NCBI RefSeq assembly: GCF_007097145.1
Contig: NZ_VJVZ01000007.1
Coordinates: 1 to 64,000, forward strand
Direction: 5' to 3'
Origin: Flavobacterium zepuense
GTDB taxonomy: Bacteria; Bacteroidota; Bacteroidia; Flavobacteriales; Flavobacteriaceae
DNA length: 64,000 bases
The notes beneath the pieces were generated by a model that made no database searches, was not told the DNA's origin, and saw only the letters and a program-made list of their open reading frames with translations. Positions 52,147 to 61,459 of this stretch are shown piece after piece. Every line of letters starts with the position of its first letter. Within the stretch, counting starts at the first letter, position 1. A program made the translations under genes and the position numbers.

Positions 52147-53397
52147 ATGAGAAACAATTTAAAATTACTGCTGTTTTTTGCAGTTACTTCTTTTTTTACT
52201 TCATGTAAAACCTACAACTCCTCCGCCGGTAACAATAAAGCAGTGGTAGTAAAAACAAAAGGCTCACAAATTATTGAGCCTAATGGTAATCCCATCACTC
52301 TTAAAGGTACTAACCTGGGCAATTGGCTGGTGCCCGAAGGCTACATGTTTAAAACCGGTAAGGTTAGCTCTCCTACCAAAATTGATGAGCTGTTACATGA
52401 AATGATAGGCCCGGACAGCCTCGCCGCATTTTGGAATCGTTATCTTAACAGCTATGTTACGCATGATGACATTAAGTACCTAAAACGTATTGGCTCTAAC
52501 CACCTTCGCCTGCCGTTTCATTACAAAATGTTTACTAATGATGTGTATATGGGCAAACGCAACTCCGGCTTCGAGTATTTTGACAGGGTAATCGACTGGT
52601 GCCGGCAGGAAAATGTGTACGTATTGTTAGACATGCACTGCGCACCCGGAGGCCAAACGGGCGATAATATAGATGACAGCATGGGTTACCCGTGGCTATA
52701 CTTTAGCAAAACGAGTCAGGATCAGTTAAGTGAGATTTGGATGAAAATTGCTGAACGCTATAAGAACGAACCGATAGTAATAGGCTATGACGTGGTTAAC
52801 GAGCCTTTCGCGCATTATTTTACTAATGATATTAAAGACTACAACCACCGCCTATTTATGGTTTATGAGCGTGTTGTAGCGGATATAAGGAAGGTTGACA
52901 AGAAGCATTCGATATATCTGAACGGATCGGTTTGGGCGGGTGATTTTGGGGTGTTTGAAAAAATCCTGGACGATAATATTGTGTATGAATTCCACAAATA
53001 CTGGTTTGATATTAACCAGGAAGCGATACAAAAGTATGTTGACTTTAGGGATAAGCATAATGTGCCTATTTACATTGGCGAAACCGGCGAAAATACCGAT
53101 GAGTGGATTAAAGAATTTACCATCCTGCTGGATAAGAACCAGATTAACTGGGCATATTGGCCATACAAAAAAATGGACAACCTGCGCGGTATCATGAACT
53201 TTAAACAACCGGAAGATTACCCGCTGATTACCAAGTATGCCGATAGCGACCGCAGTTCTTTTGAGAACGTTCGTAAAAATATGCCGGACAGGGTTAAGGT
53301 TCAAAAAGCACTTAACCAGTTTTTAGAAAATAGTTTATACAAGAACTGTTTCCAGAATAAGGGATATATAGATGGATTAGGACTAAAGGTTGAGTAG
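52147..53397 (+). CDS. GH5 family glycoside hydrolase lipoprotein
   Basis: 416 residues. The lipobox has Cys20 (TSFFTSC). GTNLGNWLVPEGYMF opens the cellulase-family barrel. The acid/base is Glu219 (YDVVNEPFAHY) and the nucleophile is Glu312 (PIYIGETGENTDEW). It cleaves a beta-glucan such as cellulose, glucomannan or beta-1,3/1,6-glucan. It is anchored in an envelope membrane. The lack of a neighbouring SusC/D pair means that it is not part of a classic polysaccharide locus here. Confidence 0.92.
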   Translation: MRNNLKLLLFFAVTSFFTSCKTYNSSAGNNKAVVVKTKGSQIIEPNGNPITLKGTNLGNWLVPEGYMFKTGKVSSPTKIDELLHEMIGPDSLAAFWNRYLNSYVTHDDIKYLKRIGSNHLRLPFHYKMFTNDVYMGKRNSGFEYFDRVIDWCRQENVYVLLDMHCAPGGQTGDNIDDSMGYPWLYFSKTSQDQLSEIWMKIAERYKNEPIVIGYDVVNEPFAHYFTNDIKDYNHRLFMVYERVVADIRKVDKKHSIYLNGSVWAGDFGVFEKILDDNIVYEFHKYWFDINQEAIQKYVDFRDKHNVPIYIGETGENTDEWIKEFTILLDKNQINWAYWPYKKMDNLRGIMNFKQPEDYPLITKYADSDRSSFENVRKNMPDRVKVQKALNQFLENSLYKNCFQNKGYIDGLGLKVE

Positions 53398-53420
53398 ATT
53401 TTTCTTTTGTTTTAAAAAAC

Positions 53421-53447
53421 AAAATGCCCTGCAATGCAGGGCATTTT
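53421..53447. terminator. bidirectional terminator
   Basis: A 12-bp stem AAAATGCCCTGC/GCAGGGCATTTT with loop AAT lies between convergent genes. Confidence 0.88.
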
Positions 53448-53466
53448 CTATAAATAAAAACTCTAT

Positions 53467-54398
53467 TTAGTTTTTAACAATCTTTTGTGTAGATGTACCT
53501 TTATCTGACGCTACAGTCATCATATAAACACCATTTGCAAGATCGGCTACGTTAACCTGTACGTTGGCAAGACCACTAAAATTAGCAGTTTTAACCACTC
53601 GCCCATTAATATCAGCTACCTGTACGCTGTTTATAAGGGCGCTATCACTGTTTGCAATGGTAACAACATCTTTAGCCGGGTTAGGATATACCGATAAAGA
53701 TGACATAAGCGATGTTTTAACACCTAATGTACCGTTATAAGCCACGTTATCTATAAAATAAGATGAATCCCAATCATCTATGGTATAAACCAAAAGGTTA
53801 GCTGTAGTGCCATTTGCGGCCTCTATAGTAGTTGCAAGCTCGCCGTTAATGTAATACGCAATAGTACCGGATTCGTTAAAACGGGTAGTGATGGTATAGG
53901 TTTCATTATCTGTAAAAGAGCCAATTTCAACCGATTCAGAATTTGCATAATCATAGGTGTATATTACACCATCATAATTAAAATATACAACAGATACTAT
54001 AGTATAAGTTGCTGCATCTGCATCATAATAATAGGAATACATATACATGTTAGAGCCTGTTGAAGCATCAAGTAGATCGGTGCTTACATCCTGGGATATC
54101 TCATAAGACGAAGCTGTAATTACAGAAGATAATAATGGGCTAACGATACCATATTCTGTACCGTCTTCAAAATAGTTTTGTGAAGTTTGAAGCTTAAGCG
54201 ACTGGTTGCCTGCAGAAGCCCACTCAGTAGAAACTAATACATTTTCTTCCGGGGTATCGCCATAAAGGCTCCAGCTGTTTTGCCCGCTAATTGTTCCTGT
54301 TGTAAAGTCCTCATCTTCCTCAAAAGAGAAAGGGTTTGTGCCGGCGAAGTAAAAAATGCACCAAGTAGTAATGCACCTAAAAACAGTTGTTTTTTCAT
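53467..54398 (-). pseudogene. T9SS type A cargo gene broken by a frameshift behind the signal peptide
   Basis: On the minus strand, the ATG at 54398 gives a clean signal peptide (MKKQLFLGALLLGAFFTSPA), but that frame stops after about 54 codons. From about 54350 down to 53467, another frame is open and encodes a secreted protein: NPFSFEEDEDFTTGTISGQN, then a C-terminal sorting domain (LSVYPNPAKDVVTIA, through GVYMMTVASDKG). The junction reads GCACAAACCCT, where GCACAAACAAACCCT would restore the frame as AQTNP. That suggests loss of one CAAA unit, by slippage or base-call error. The product would not be secreted as it stands. Confidence 0.7.
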
Positions 54399-54566
54399 GA
54401 TAAAAATTTTGATAATTTCAAAAATACCATGAACGGCACTACTTCAAAAGCTCAAAAAAGTGCGTTTACCGACATAAAAACAATGTTTACCGCTACATTT
54501 TGCTATTATACCTTAAATGTCTTCTTAAAAGGTTAAATCTTACAAGATGTAATTACTATAGACAAC

Positions 54567-54593
54567 AAAAACGCCCCACAATTGTGGGGCGTT
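54567..54593 (-). terminator. terminator of dnaK
   Basis: A 24-bp palindrome AACGCCCCACAATTGTGGGGCGTT, followed on the minus strand by TTTTTG, 40 bp after the dnaK stop. Confidence 0.85.
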
Positions 54594-54632
54594 CTCTATT
54601 ATCTAAAATCTATTATCTGTAAGTCTAACAGA

Positions 54633-56525
54633 TTATTTAACTTCTTCAAAATCTACATCCTGTACGTTGTCGCCTTCAGGTTGTGCATTTTCAGGTTGTC
54701 CCTGTGGTGCGCCTTGTGCGTCTCCGCCTTGTTTGTACATTTCTTCAGATGCATTTTTCCAGGCCTCGTTTATTTTAGCAAGCGCAGGCTCTATAGTAGC
54801 AACATCTTTAGATTCATAAGCCATTTTAAGCTCAGTTAATGCCATGCCAATGGTGTTTTTATTACCGTCTGACAATTTATCACCAAACTCTGCCAATTGC
54901 TTCTCAGTTTGGAAGATCATGGCATCAGCTTCGTTTAATTTCTCAACACGCTCACGGGTAGCTTTATCAGCATCAGCATTAGCCTCAGCTTCTTTACGCA
55001 TCCTGTCGATCTCTTCCTGCGTTAAGCCTGAAGAAGCCTCGATACGGATATCGTGTGATTTACCTGTGCCTTTATCTGTAGCCGATACTTTAATGATACC
55101 GTTAGCATCAATATCAAAAGTAACCTCGATTTGAGGGATACCTCTTTGTGCAGGTGGGATACCATCTAAGTGGAAACGGCCGATACTTTTGTTATCTGTA
55201 GCCATTGGCCTCTCACCTTGTATAACGTGTATTTCTACTGATGGCTGGTTATCTGAAGCCGTAGAGAATACCTGAGATTTTTTAGTTGGTATAGTTGTGT
55301 TAGACTCGATTAATTTAGTCATAACGCCACCCATAGTTTCGATACCAAGAGAAAGCGGAGTAACGTCTAATAACAATACGTCTTTAACTTCCCCTGTAAG
55401 AACACCACCTTGTATAGCAGCACCAATTGCAACAACCTCATCCGGGTTAACACCTTTAGATGGTTTTTTGCCAAAAAATTTCTCTACTTCTTCCTGTATT
55501 CTTGGTATACGTGTAGAACCACCTACAAGTATAACCTCATCAATATCTGATATAGAAAGGCCTGCATCTTTTAATGCTTTAGCTACCGGCTGCATAGAAC
55601 GTTTTACAAGTTCATCTGCCAATTGCTCAAATTTAGCCCTTGTAAGTGTTTTAACTAAGTGCTTTGGTCCGCTTGCAGTAGCAGTAACGTAAGGAAGGTT
55701 AATCTCAGTCTGGGTAGAAGAAGATAACTCAACTTTAGCTTTCTCTGCAGCTTCTTTTAAACGCTGTAAAGCCATTGGGTCTTTACGAAGGTCTAAACCT
55801 TCTTCGCTGTTAAACTCGTTAGCTAACCAGTCAATAATAACCTGGTCAAAGTCATCACCACCAAGGTGTGTATCACCGTTAGTAGAAAGTACTTCGAAGA
55901 CGCCATCGCCAAGTTCAAGGATAGAGATATCAAAAGTACCACCACCTAAATCGTAAACAGCAATTTTTTGGTCTTTACCGGCTTTATCCAAACCGTAAGC
56001 AAGAGCAGCAGCAGTAGGCTCGTTAATGATCCTTCTAACTTTAAGGCCAGCAATTTCTCCGGCTTCTTTAGTAGCCTGGCGCTGTGCATCGTTAAAGTAA
56101 GCCGGTACAGTAATAACCGCTTCTGTAACTGCGTAACCAAGATAATCCTCGGCAGTTTTTTTCATTTTTTGCAATGTCATTGCAGATAACTCCTGTGGAG
56201 TGTAAAGGCGGCCATCAATATCTACACGTGGTGTATCGTTGTCTCCCTTTACTACACTGTAAGGCACATTGCCTGCTTCTTTAGCACTTTCGGTAAACTT
56301 GTTACCCATAAAACGCTTAATAGAAGCGATGGTTTTTGTAGGATTGGTCACTGCCTGTCTTTTAGCCGGGTCACCAACTTTGATTTCTCCGCCGTCAACA
56401 AAGGCAATTACTGACGGAGTAGTTCTTTTTCCTTCAGCATTAGGGATAACTACCGGTTCGTTACCTTCCATTACGGCAACACAAGAGTTAGTTGTACCTA
56501 AGTCAATTCCGATTATTTTACTCAT
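54633..56525 (-). CDS. dnaK: molecular chaperone DnaK (Hsp70)
   Basis: 630 residues, the usual length. The ATPase starts [20 protein letters not shown] and has the [18 protein letters not shown] and [14 protein letters not shown] phosphate loops. The substrate domain has [20 protein letters not shown]. The lid and a Gly/Gln/Pro-rich tail ([20 protein letters not shown]) end in DVDFEEVK. It folds nascent and stressed proteins with DnaJ and GrpE, neither of which is adjacent. A heat-shock promoter was not identified. Confidence 0.98.
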   Translation of the reverse strand: MSKIIGIDLGTTNSCVAVMEGNEPVVIPNAEGKRTTPSVIAFVDGGEIKVGDPAKRQAVTNPTKTIASIKRFMGNKFTESAKEAGNVPYSVVKGDNDTPRVDIDGRLYTPQELSAMTLQKMKKTAEDYLGYAVTEAVITVPAYFNDAQRQATKEAGEIAGLKVRRIINEPTAAALAYGLDKAGKDQKIAVYDLGGGTFDISILELGDGVFEVLSTNGDTHLGGDDFDQVIIDWLANEFNSEEGLDLRKDPMALQRLKEAAEKAKVELSSSTQTEINLPYVTATASGPKHLVKTLTRAKFEQLADELVKRSMQPVAKALKDAGLSISDIDEVILVGGSTRIPRIQEEVEKFFGKKPSKGVNPDEVVAIGAAIQGGVLTGEVKDVLLLDVTPLSLGIETMGGVMTKLIESNTTIPTKKSQVFSTASDNQPSVEIHVIQGERPMATDNKSIGRFHLDGIPPAQRGIPQIEVTFDIDANGIIKVSATDKGTGKSHDIRIEASSGLTQEEIDRMRKEAEANADADKATRERVEKLNEADAMIFQTEKQLAEFGDKLSDGNKNTIGMALTELKMAYESKDVATIEPALAKINEAWKNASEEMYKQGGDAQGAPQGQPENAQPEGDNVQDVDFEEVK

Positions 56526-56798
56526 CTTGTTATAAATTTGTTTATATTTTTAATTACAATTCTTAACCTTGTCAGGTAGTAGTCAACTATTGTGCCAATA
56601 AATGGCAGCATAAAAAATGGCATATAAATATGACAACATGACATTTTATTTAGTTGAACAAATAGTTTGAAGGGTTGTAAATTATCTTAATTTTAATTTG
56701 AATATTAAATAAATAATTATTTTATAAATATATTATAAAGAATGACAATAAATACCACACATATATGGCAATTTATAATTGATTTTGAGATTTTTTAA

Positions 56799-56806
56799 TA
56801 TTTTTG
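56799..56806 (+). promoter_or_regulatory. candidate promoter of the histidine kinase gene
   Basis: An exact TATTTTTG; TTG lies 17 nt upstream (56779-56781), slightly short of 19. It lies in the 330-bp AT-rich gap between dnaK and this kinase; nothing else was seen in that gap. Confidence 0.4.
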
Positions 56807-56855
56807 TCAAAAAACACAAACATTTCTACACGGTAGTATATGTCTAATCAAATAA

Positions 56856-58808
56856 ATGGGGTATTTGACGATGAAGAGTATACACTTAACATACAAAAGA
56901 TTTGTAATTTATACAAGTTCTTTTGCAACACTTATAGGATTATCAGCAATAGTTGGATGGATAGTTAAATTCAATATTTTAAAGAGCTTACTACCAGGGT
57001 ACATGCCTATGAAATTTAATACGGCGATATGTATTATTTTTTTAGGGACAGCCTTATTATTAAAGCCAAAAAATAATCACTCACGCAGGCATGTAATTAA
57101 AGCATTATCCTTACTGGTTGTTGCCTTTGCAACACTTACTTTATTGCAGGATGTTTTTAACTTTAACTTTGGTACAGATGAGCTATTTGTTCCGGAAACA
57201 CCTGCTGAAAATATATCCGGCAGAATAAATCCTATTACTGCATTATTTTTGATAATTACAGGCTTGGCAATCTTTTTTAATTGTACTAAAAAAAACCGTT
57301 GTAAGCACACTTTGCAGTATTTATTACATTTAGTTACTATAATTTGTGGTATAATATCAATTGGATATTTATTTAATGTACCTCATTTTTTTAACTTCAC
57401 GTTTATAACAACCATGCCCCTTAGTACTGCTTTAGCATTAATTGCGCTATCTGCAGCAACTACAATTTTAAATCCGGGGTTTGGTGTGGTAAAGCTTTTT
57501 ACAGGGAAGATGATTGGGAACGATATGGCCCGGAAACTTACAATAAAAATGTTTTTGGGTATATTGCTTTTAGGATACCTCCACAATCTTGACCACAGGT
57601 ATAACTGGGTTAGCCCACAGCTTGGCAGCGTTTTGCTCACTGTTAGCTTTATGGCTATAACCCTTATATTTATATGGGAGAGTTGTACTGCAATTAATAA
57701 ACTGGACCATAAAAAAAATATTGCCCGCGAAAACTTTAGGCTTGGCGTGGAGTCATCTCCTTATGCGCTAATACTATCTGATGCAAACGGAAAAATAATC
57801 CATGCCAATATACAAACAGAAAAGTTATACGGGTATACAAGGCAGGAACTTGCCGGCCAAAGCCTGCAAATAATAATTCCTAAAAAATTACACGACTCAT
57901 ATAATGAACGAAGACAATCTTTCTATGTTTCTAATAAGGTAGTAACCCTGGGTATTGAAGAAGATATTTTTGCGGTGCGAAAAGATGGCACAGAGTTTCC
58001 TATAGAGCTTATTCTTACCCCGGTTAAAACAGAGGAAGGATCGGTAGTAATGGCATCAGTTTCTGATATTTCGCTAAGAAAACAACAGGAAAAAATTATA
58101 CGGGACCAGGTAATAGAACTACAGGTAAAAAACCAGGAGCTTGAACACGTTAATTACATAGCATCGCACGATTTACAGGAGCCCCTGCGCACGGTATCTA
58201 ATTATATAACGTTGCTTGAAGAAGATTATCCTGACCAGATAAAGGGTGAAATTAAACAGCACCTTTATACCATGCAAGCTGCAACTAACAGAATGAGCCT
58301 GCTTATTCGTAGTTTTCTTGATTACGGCAAATTAGGACGGAACAGGAAACTTGGCCCAACTAATTGCAACGATATAGTAAATGATGTTGTTACCGATTTA
58401 AATAACCTTATTAAATGCAGTAAGGCAACTATTACCGTAGCAACAGAACTCCCTGTTTTATATGCTTATGAAACGGAATTAAGGCTATTGTTTCAAAACC
58501 TTATTAATAATGCCATCAAATTCAGAAAAAAAGACGCGACACCCCATATAACAATAGGTTGTAAAGAACTTAATGGTTTTTTTGAGTTTTATGTATCAGA
58601 TAACGGCATTGGTATAAACTGCAAGGACAAAGATGTTATTTTCCATATATTTAAAAGGGTTAAAACCGAAGAAGAATATGAAGGCCATGGCATTGGACTG
58701 GCGAATTGTAAAAAAATTGCCGACATACATGGCGGAAAGATTTGGGTGGAACCCGGAGCCGAAAGTGGCAGTACTTTTAAATTTACCATACTAAACTTTA
58801 AAGCATGA
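56856..58808 (+). CDS. PAS-domain sensor histidine kinase
   Basis: 650 residues. The N-terminal 280 residues hold about eight helices, a membrane sensor (MASE-like). A PAS domain spans about 290-410 (LGVESSPYALILSDANGKII, LYGYTRQELAGQSLQ). The HisKA box is YIASHDLQEPLRTVSNYITL with the phospho-His. The ATPase has LLFQNLINNAIKFRKKD (N box), SDNGIGINCK (G1) and GHGIGLANCKKIADIHGGKI (G2). It overlaps the receiver gene by 4 bp, so the two are a pair. DLQEPLR-type kinases often include phytochrome-like or light-linked ones, but no chromophore site is seen. The signal is unknown. Confidence 0.93.
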   Translation: MGYLTMKSIHLTYKRFVIYTSSFATLIGLSAIVGWIVKFNILKSLLPGYMPMKFNTAICIIFLGTALLLKPKNNHSRRHVIKALSLLVVAFATLTLLQDVFNFNFGTDELFVPETPAENISGRINPITALFLIITGLAIFFNCTKKNRCKHTLQYLLHLVTIICGIISIGYLFNVPHFFNFTFITTMPLSTALALIALSAATTILNPGFGVVKLFTGKMIGNDMARKLTIKMFLGILLLGYLHNLDHRYNWVSPQLGSVLLTVSFMAITLIFIWESCTAINKLDHKKNIARENFRLGVESSPYALILSDANGKIIHANIQTEKLYGYTRQELAGQSLQIIIPKKLHDSYNERRQSFYVSNKVVTLGIEEDIFAVRKDGTEFPIELILTPVKTEEGSVVMASVSDISLRKQQEKIIRDQVIELQVKNQELEHVNYIASHDLQEPLRTVSNYITLLEEDYPDQIKGEIKQHLYTMQAATNRMSLLIRSFLDYGKLGRNRKLGPTNCNDIVNDVVTDLNNLIKCSKATITVATELPVLYAYETELRLLFQNLINNAIKFRKKDATPHITIGCKELNGFFEFYVSDNGIGINCKDKDVIFHIFKRVKTEEEYEGHGIGLANCKKIADIHGGKIWVEPGAESGSTFKFTILNFKA

Positions 58809-59257
58809 CTCCCATAAGTTGCATAATGCTTATTGACGACAATAAGATTGATAATTTTTTTCATGAACGCGTTATACGCAAAAACAATGCGGCTGAAATT
58901 ATAATCACTAAAGAATCAGCCATAGAAGCCCTGGCCTACCTAAAGCAGGGCAATGAAGTTATACAACCCAACCTTATTATTTTAGATATAAATATGCCGG
59001 GCATGAATGGCTGGGAATTTTTAGCTGAATATAAAAAGATTGATCTTGATATAAAAAACATAATGGTCGTGGTAATGCTAAGTGTTTCCGAAGATCCTAC
59101 TAACGAGGCCCTGGCATTAACTAAAGGCATATGGGCAACTTTTAAATCTAAGCCCGTAACAAAAGAAATGTTAGAAGGTCTTGATGTTCTGTATACAAAT
59201 CATCTGGTACAGGATACTGAGGCTATTAATTCTCAAAATATTCAAAGGCATCAATAA
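58805..59257 (+). CDS. single-domain response regulator (receiver only)
   Basis: 150 residues of a CheY-like receiver. MLIDDNKIDNFF supplies the acidic pair, Asp61 in LIILDINMPGMNGW is the phospho-acceptor, and the conserved Lys is in TFKSKPVTKEM. No output domain follows, so it acts by protein contact or in a phosphorelay. The 4-bp overlap with the kinase shows that they are partners. Its 3' end overlaps the convergent GH114-like gene by 32 bp. Confidence 0.93.
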   Translation: MTPISCIMLIDDNKIDNFFHERVIRKNNAAEIIITKESAIEALAYLKQGNEVIQPNLIILDINMPGMNGWEFLAEYKKIDLDIKNIMVVVMLSVSEDPTNEALALTKGIWATFKSKPVTKEMLEGLDVLYTNHLVQDTEAINSQNIQRHQ

Positions 59258-60209
59258 TATCAAGGTACACGCCATCAAAACCGGCGTTTATTATCTTATC
59301 TAAATACGAGTTGTTGTTTTTATAGATAATGCCTTGCCATTCGGTATTCCAGTACTGCACTTTGTAATTGCCCGGCCAGTCAGGGTTTAGGGCTTCCATC
59401 CACCCCGGTTTGGCATTGTTCCAAGAAGCATCCCAATAGTAGCGGTAATCCTCCGCCTCGCCAATAGACATATAGCAGATAACCACACGCTTGCCGCCAT
59501 TGGCTTTGCTCTTAAGCTGGGCAATTTCAGCCGTTGTAAAGGCTTCATTTTCTAAAAACAGGTCTATTATCACTGCATCATAATTAGTGGCGCAAACGGC
59601 ATTTATAAAGGCCTGTTTGGTAGCATAGCTATCGGGGTTAATAAGGTATAAAAAGTTTTTAGCCTGAGATAATGATGTTACTACTACATTATTTTCGTTG
59701 TGAGGGGGTGTGCCGGGTATAACGTTAAGTGCACGTTCTGTAGCTGCGTATGATACATATCCCGATGCTTCATTCTGTTGGTACGATGCAGCAATTTTAG
59801 CCGGTGTACTCACATAATCAGTCACTAAAATGGTATTCCCACTATTTTTAGAAACATTTAAAAACGATTTTAAGTAAGTTGTAGCATCTGCCGGGGTGGC
59901 CTGGTTGTCGTTATCATAACCAAATAACAGGTCTTCCTGCCCGTTGGCATCTATAGCGCTAAGATAAGCCGTGGCGGGTGTACCGTCTTCTTCGCCATTT
60001 GTAGTAACCAGCTCTATACCGTTTTGCGGAATGATAAAAAAGTCAGCATCGGCAGCTTTTGCCTTTTGGCTGATACCAATAACAAAATCGCGCATGTCCT
60101 GCTTAAAATCGCGGTCACCCACAGGGTCTGATGTGTTTGAGTCATTATCATCATTACTACTGCATGCCACTAAAAAAAGTAATGCAAAAGCTACTGCTGC
60201 GTTTTTCAT
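59226..60209 (-). CDS. GH114-like (TM1410-type) TIM-barrel lipoprotein
   Basis: 327 residues. Lipobox LLFLVAC with Cys16. A TIM barrel of the endo-alpha-1,4-polygalactosaminidase-like family follows: KRVVICYMSIGEAEDYRYYW, AKPGWMEALNPDWPGNYKVQ, YWNTEWQ, and the closing AGFDGVYLDIIDAFEYF, where the acidic residues are expected. It would act on amino-sugar polymers such as exopolysaccharide, though related proteins remain uncharacterised. It overlaps the receiver gene by 32 bp on the opposite strand. Confidence 0.82.
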   Translation of the reverse strand: MKNAAVAFALLFLVACSSNDDNDSNTSDPVGDRDFKQDMRDFVIGISQKAKAADADFFIIPQNGIELVTTNGEEDGTPATAYLSAIDANGQEDLLFGYDNDNQATPADATTYLKSFLNVSKNSGNTILVTDYVSTPAKIAASYQQNEASGYVSYAATERALNVIPGTPPHNENNVVVTSLSQAKNFLYLINPDSYATKQAFINAVCATNYDAVIIDLFLENEAFTTAEIAQLKSKANGGKRVVICYMSIGEAEDYRYYWDASWNNAKPGWMEALNPDWPGNYKVQYWNTEWQGIIYKNNNSYLDKIINAGFDGVYLDIIDAFEYFEN

Positions 60210-60304
60210 AAAAGGGAGTTTGTATGATAACTTTAAATGTCACTCAATTATTACGTTGCTAATAAAAGCCTAATCATATTTTTAATTATTTTAGCTTATC
60301 TAAC

Positions 60305-60985
60305 ATGGCATTCTTTATGAGAACATTTATTATTGTTGCCCTTACAGCCTTATTACTTTATGGTTACAAAATTTTTAAATTCTTAAAGAACAATGTGAAA
60401 AAAATTGAGAAGGTTCCTTTTAAAGAGCAGCTGGAAATATTTAAGGCTATTGGTTTTAAAATAAATAAAGAAATACCTGAGGGCTATTTGCTTTCACTTC
60501 ATGATACAACTGAATATGAAAACAATCCTTATAACTTATTGTACTTGGTTTTAGGGAGCTTTACTGAAGATGATAGTTATGCACCCATAACCAACAATTG
60601 CTGGCATTTTGATGCTGAGTGCATTAATGATCATGGAGATTATGCTACTATAATTGAAAACATAGGTAGGATTAGCAATGGCGAGCTCAACTTTAAAAAT
60701 GTAAAAGATTATGTAGATATTGAGGAAATGCAGGCATGGGTATCTTTTGTACTTAACGATGATGCTTATAAGTGGAATTTTAAAGTTGACGACGATTGGG
60801 TAGATGGTGCCGTTTTTGAAAACCTGCAAAACCTGACTGAAAAATACCAAACCAAAGGCCGGTTCACAAATTATGGGCTGGGGCAGGATTGTATTATAGG
60901 TTATTTAACCAACAGCCAATTTGCCGAATTTAAACAACGCACCAATTTGGATATACAGTGGCTTGAGGGCTCTCAAATAAATTAA
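60305..60985 (+). CDS. unknown protein with an N-terminal anchor
   Basis: 226 residues. A single helix (FIIVALTALLLYGYKIF) follows the start. The rest is a soluble acidic domain with PFKEQLEIFKAIGFKINKEI and a mid-section HFDAECINDHGDYATIIENI. No family is recognised. The 3' end overlaps the convergent membrane gene by 4 bp. A role in the envelope is inferred from the anchor only. Confidence 0.65.
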   Translation: MAFFMRTFIIVALTALLLYGYKIFKFLKNNVKKIEKVPFKEQLEIFKAIGFKINKEIPEGYLLSLHDTTEYENNPYNLLYLVLGSFTEDDSYAPITNNCWHFDAECINDHGDYATIIENIGRISNGELNFKNVKDYVDIEEMQAWVSFVLNDDAYKWNFKVDDDWVDGAVFENLQNLTEKYQTKGRFTNYGLGQDCIIGYLTNSQFAEFKQRTNLDIQWLEGSQIN

Positions 60986-61458
60986 CTTACTCTTTTATCA
61001 TTGCCTTTTTTTACAGATGACGGACTGGCCATAATCAGCACCCCCTGTATAACCAGGTAGGTATAGTAGCCGTAACAAATAGTGGCATCGTTAGATTTTT
61101 GAATTGTGAAAATCAATAGCGCTAAAAAACTACTGAACAATAGTATTGCCGTGTATAAAACTGTCTTACGCTTTTTAAAAAGTCCGGCAATAAACTGTGT
61201 TAGTGCTACAAGCGTAAGTACAACAAGCAGGGCGAGAATAATAATTTCGTTGCCATCCACACTTTGGGAAAAGTAATATTCTATACCTTCCCAAACAATA
61301 TTTACTGCGCTTAGTTTATCGTAACTAATGTGACTGTAACCATCCTCAACCATTTCATCTACAGATGCCTGTGAAATGATTTTCACAAAAGGCAGTGTTA
61401 GCGCTATGGCACCAAAAATTGTAATTATATACAGGTACTTTTTAAAAAAGGTTTTCAT
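60982..61458 (-). CDS. unknown membrane protein
   Basis: 158 residues with four likely helices (about 8-28, 70-92, 99-120 and 126-146): YLYIITIFGAIALTLPFVKI, ALLVVLTLVALTQFIAGLF. No family is recognised. It follows the carboxypeptidase gene by 1 bp and is probably co-transcribed with it. Confidence 0.65.
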   Translation of the reverse strand: MKTFFKKYLYIITIFGAIALTLPFVKIISQASVDEMVEDGYSHISYDKLSAVNIVWEGIEYYFSQSVDGNEIIILALLVVLTLVALTQFIAGLFKKRKTVLYTAILLFSSFLALLIFTIQKSNDATICYGYYTYLVIQGVLIMASPSSVKKGNDKRVS

Positions 61459-61459
61459 G

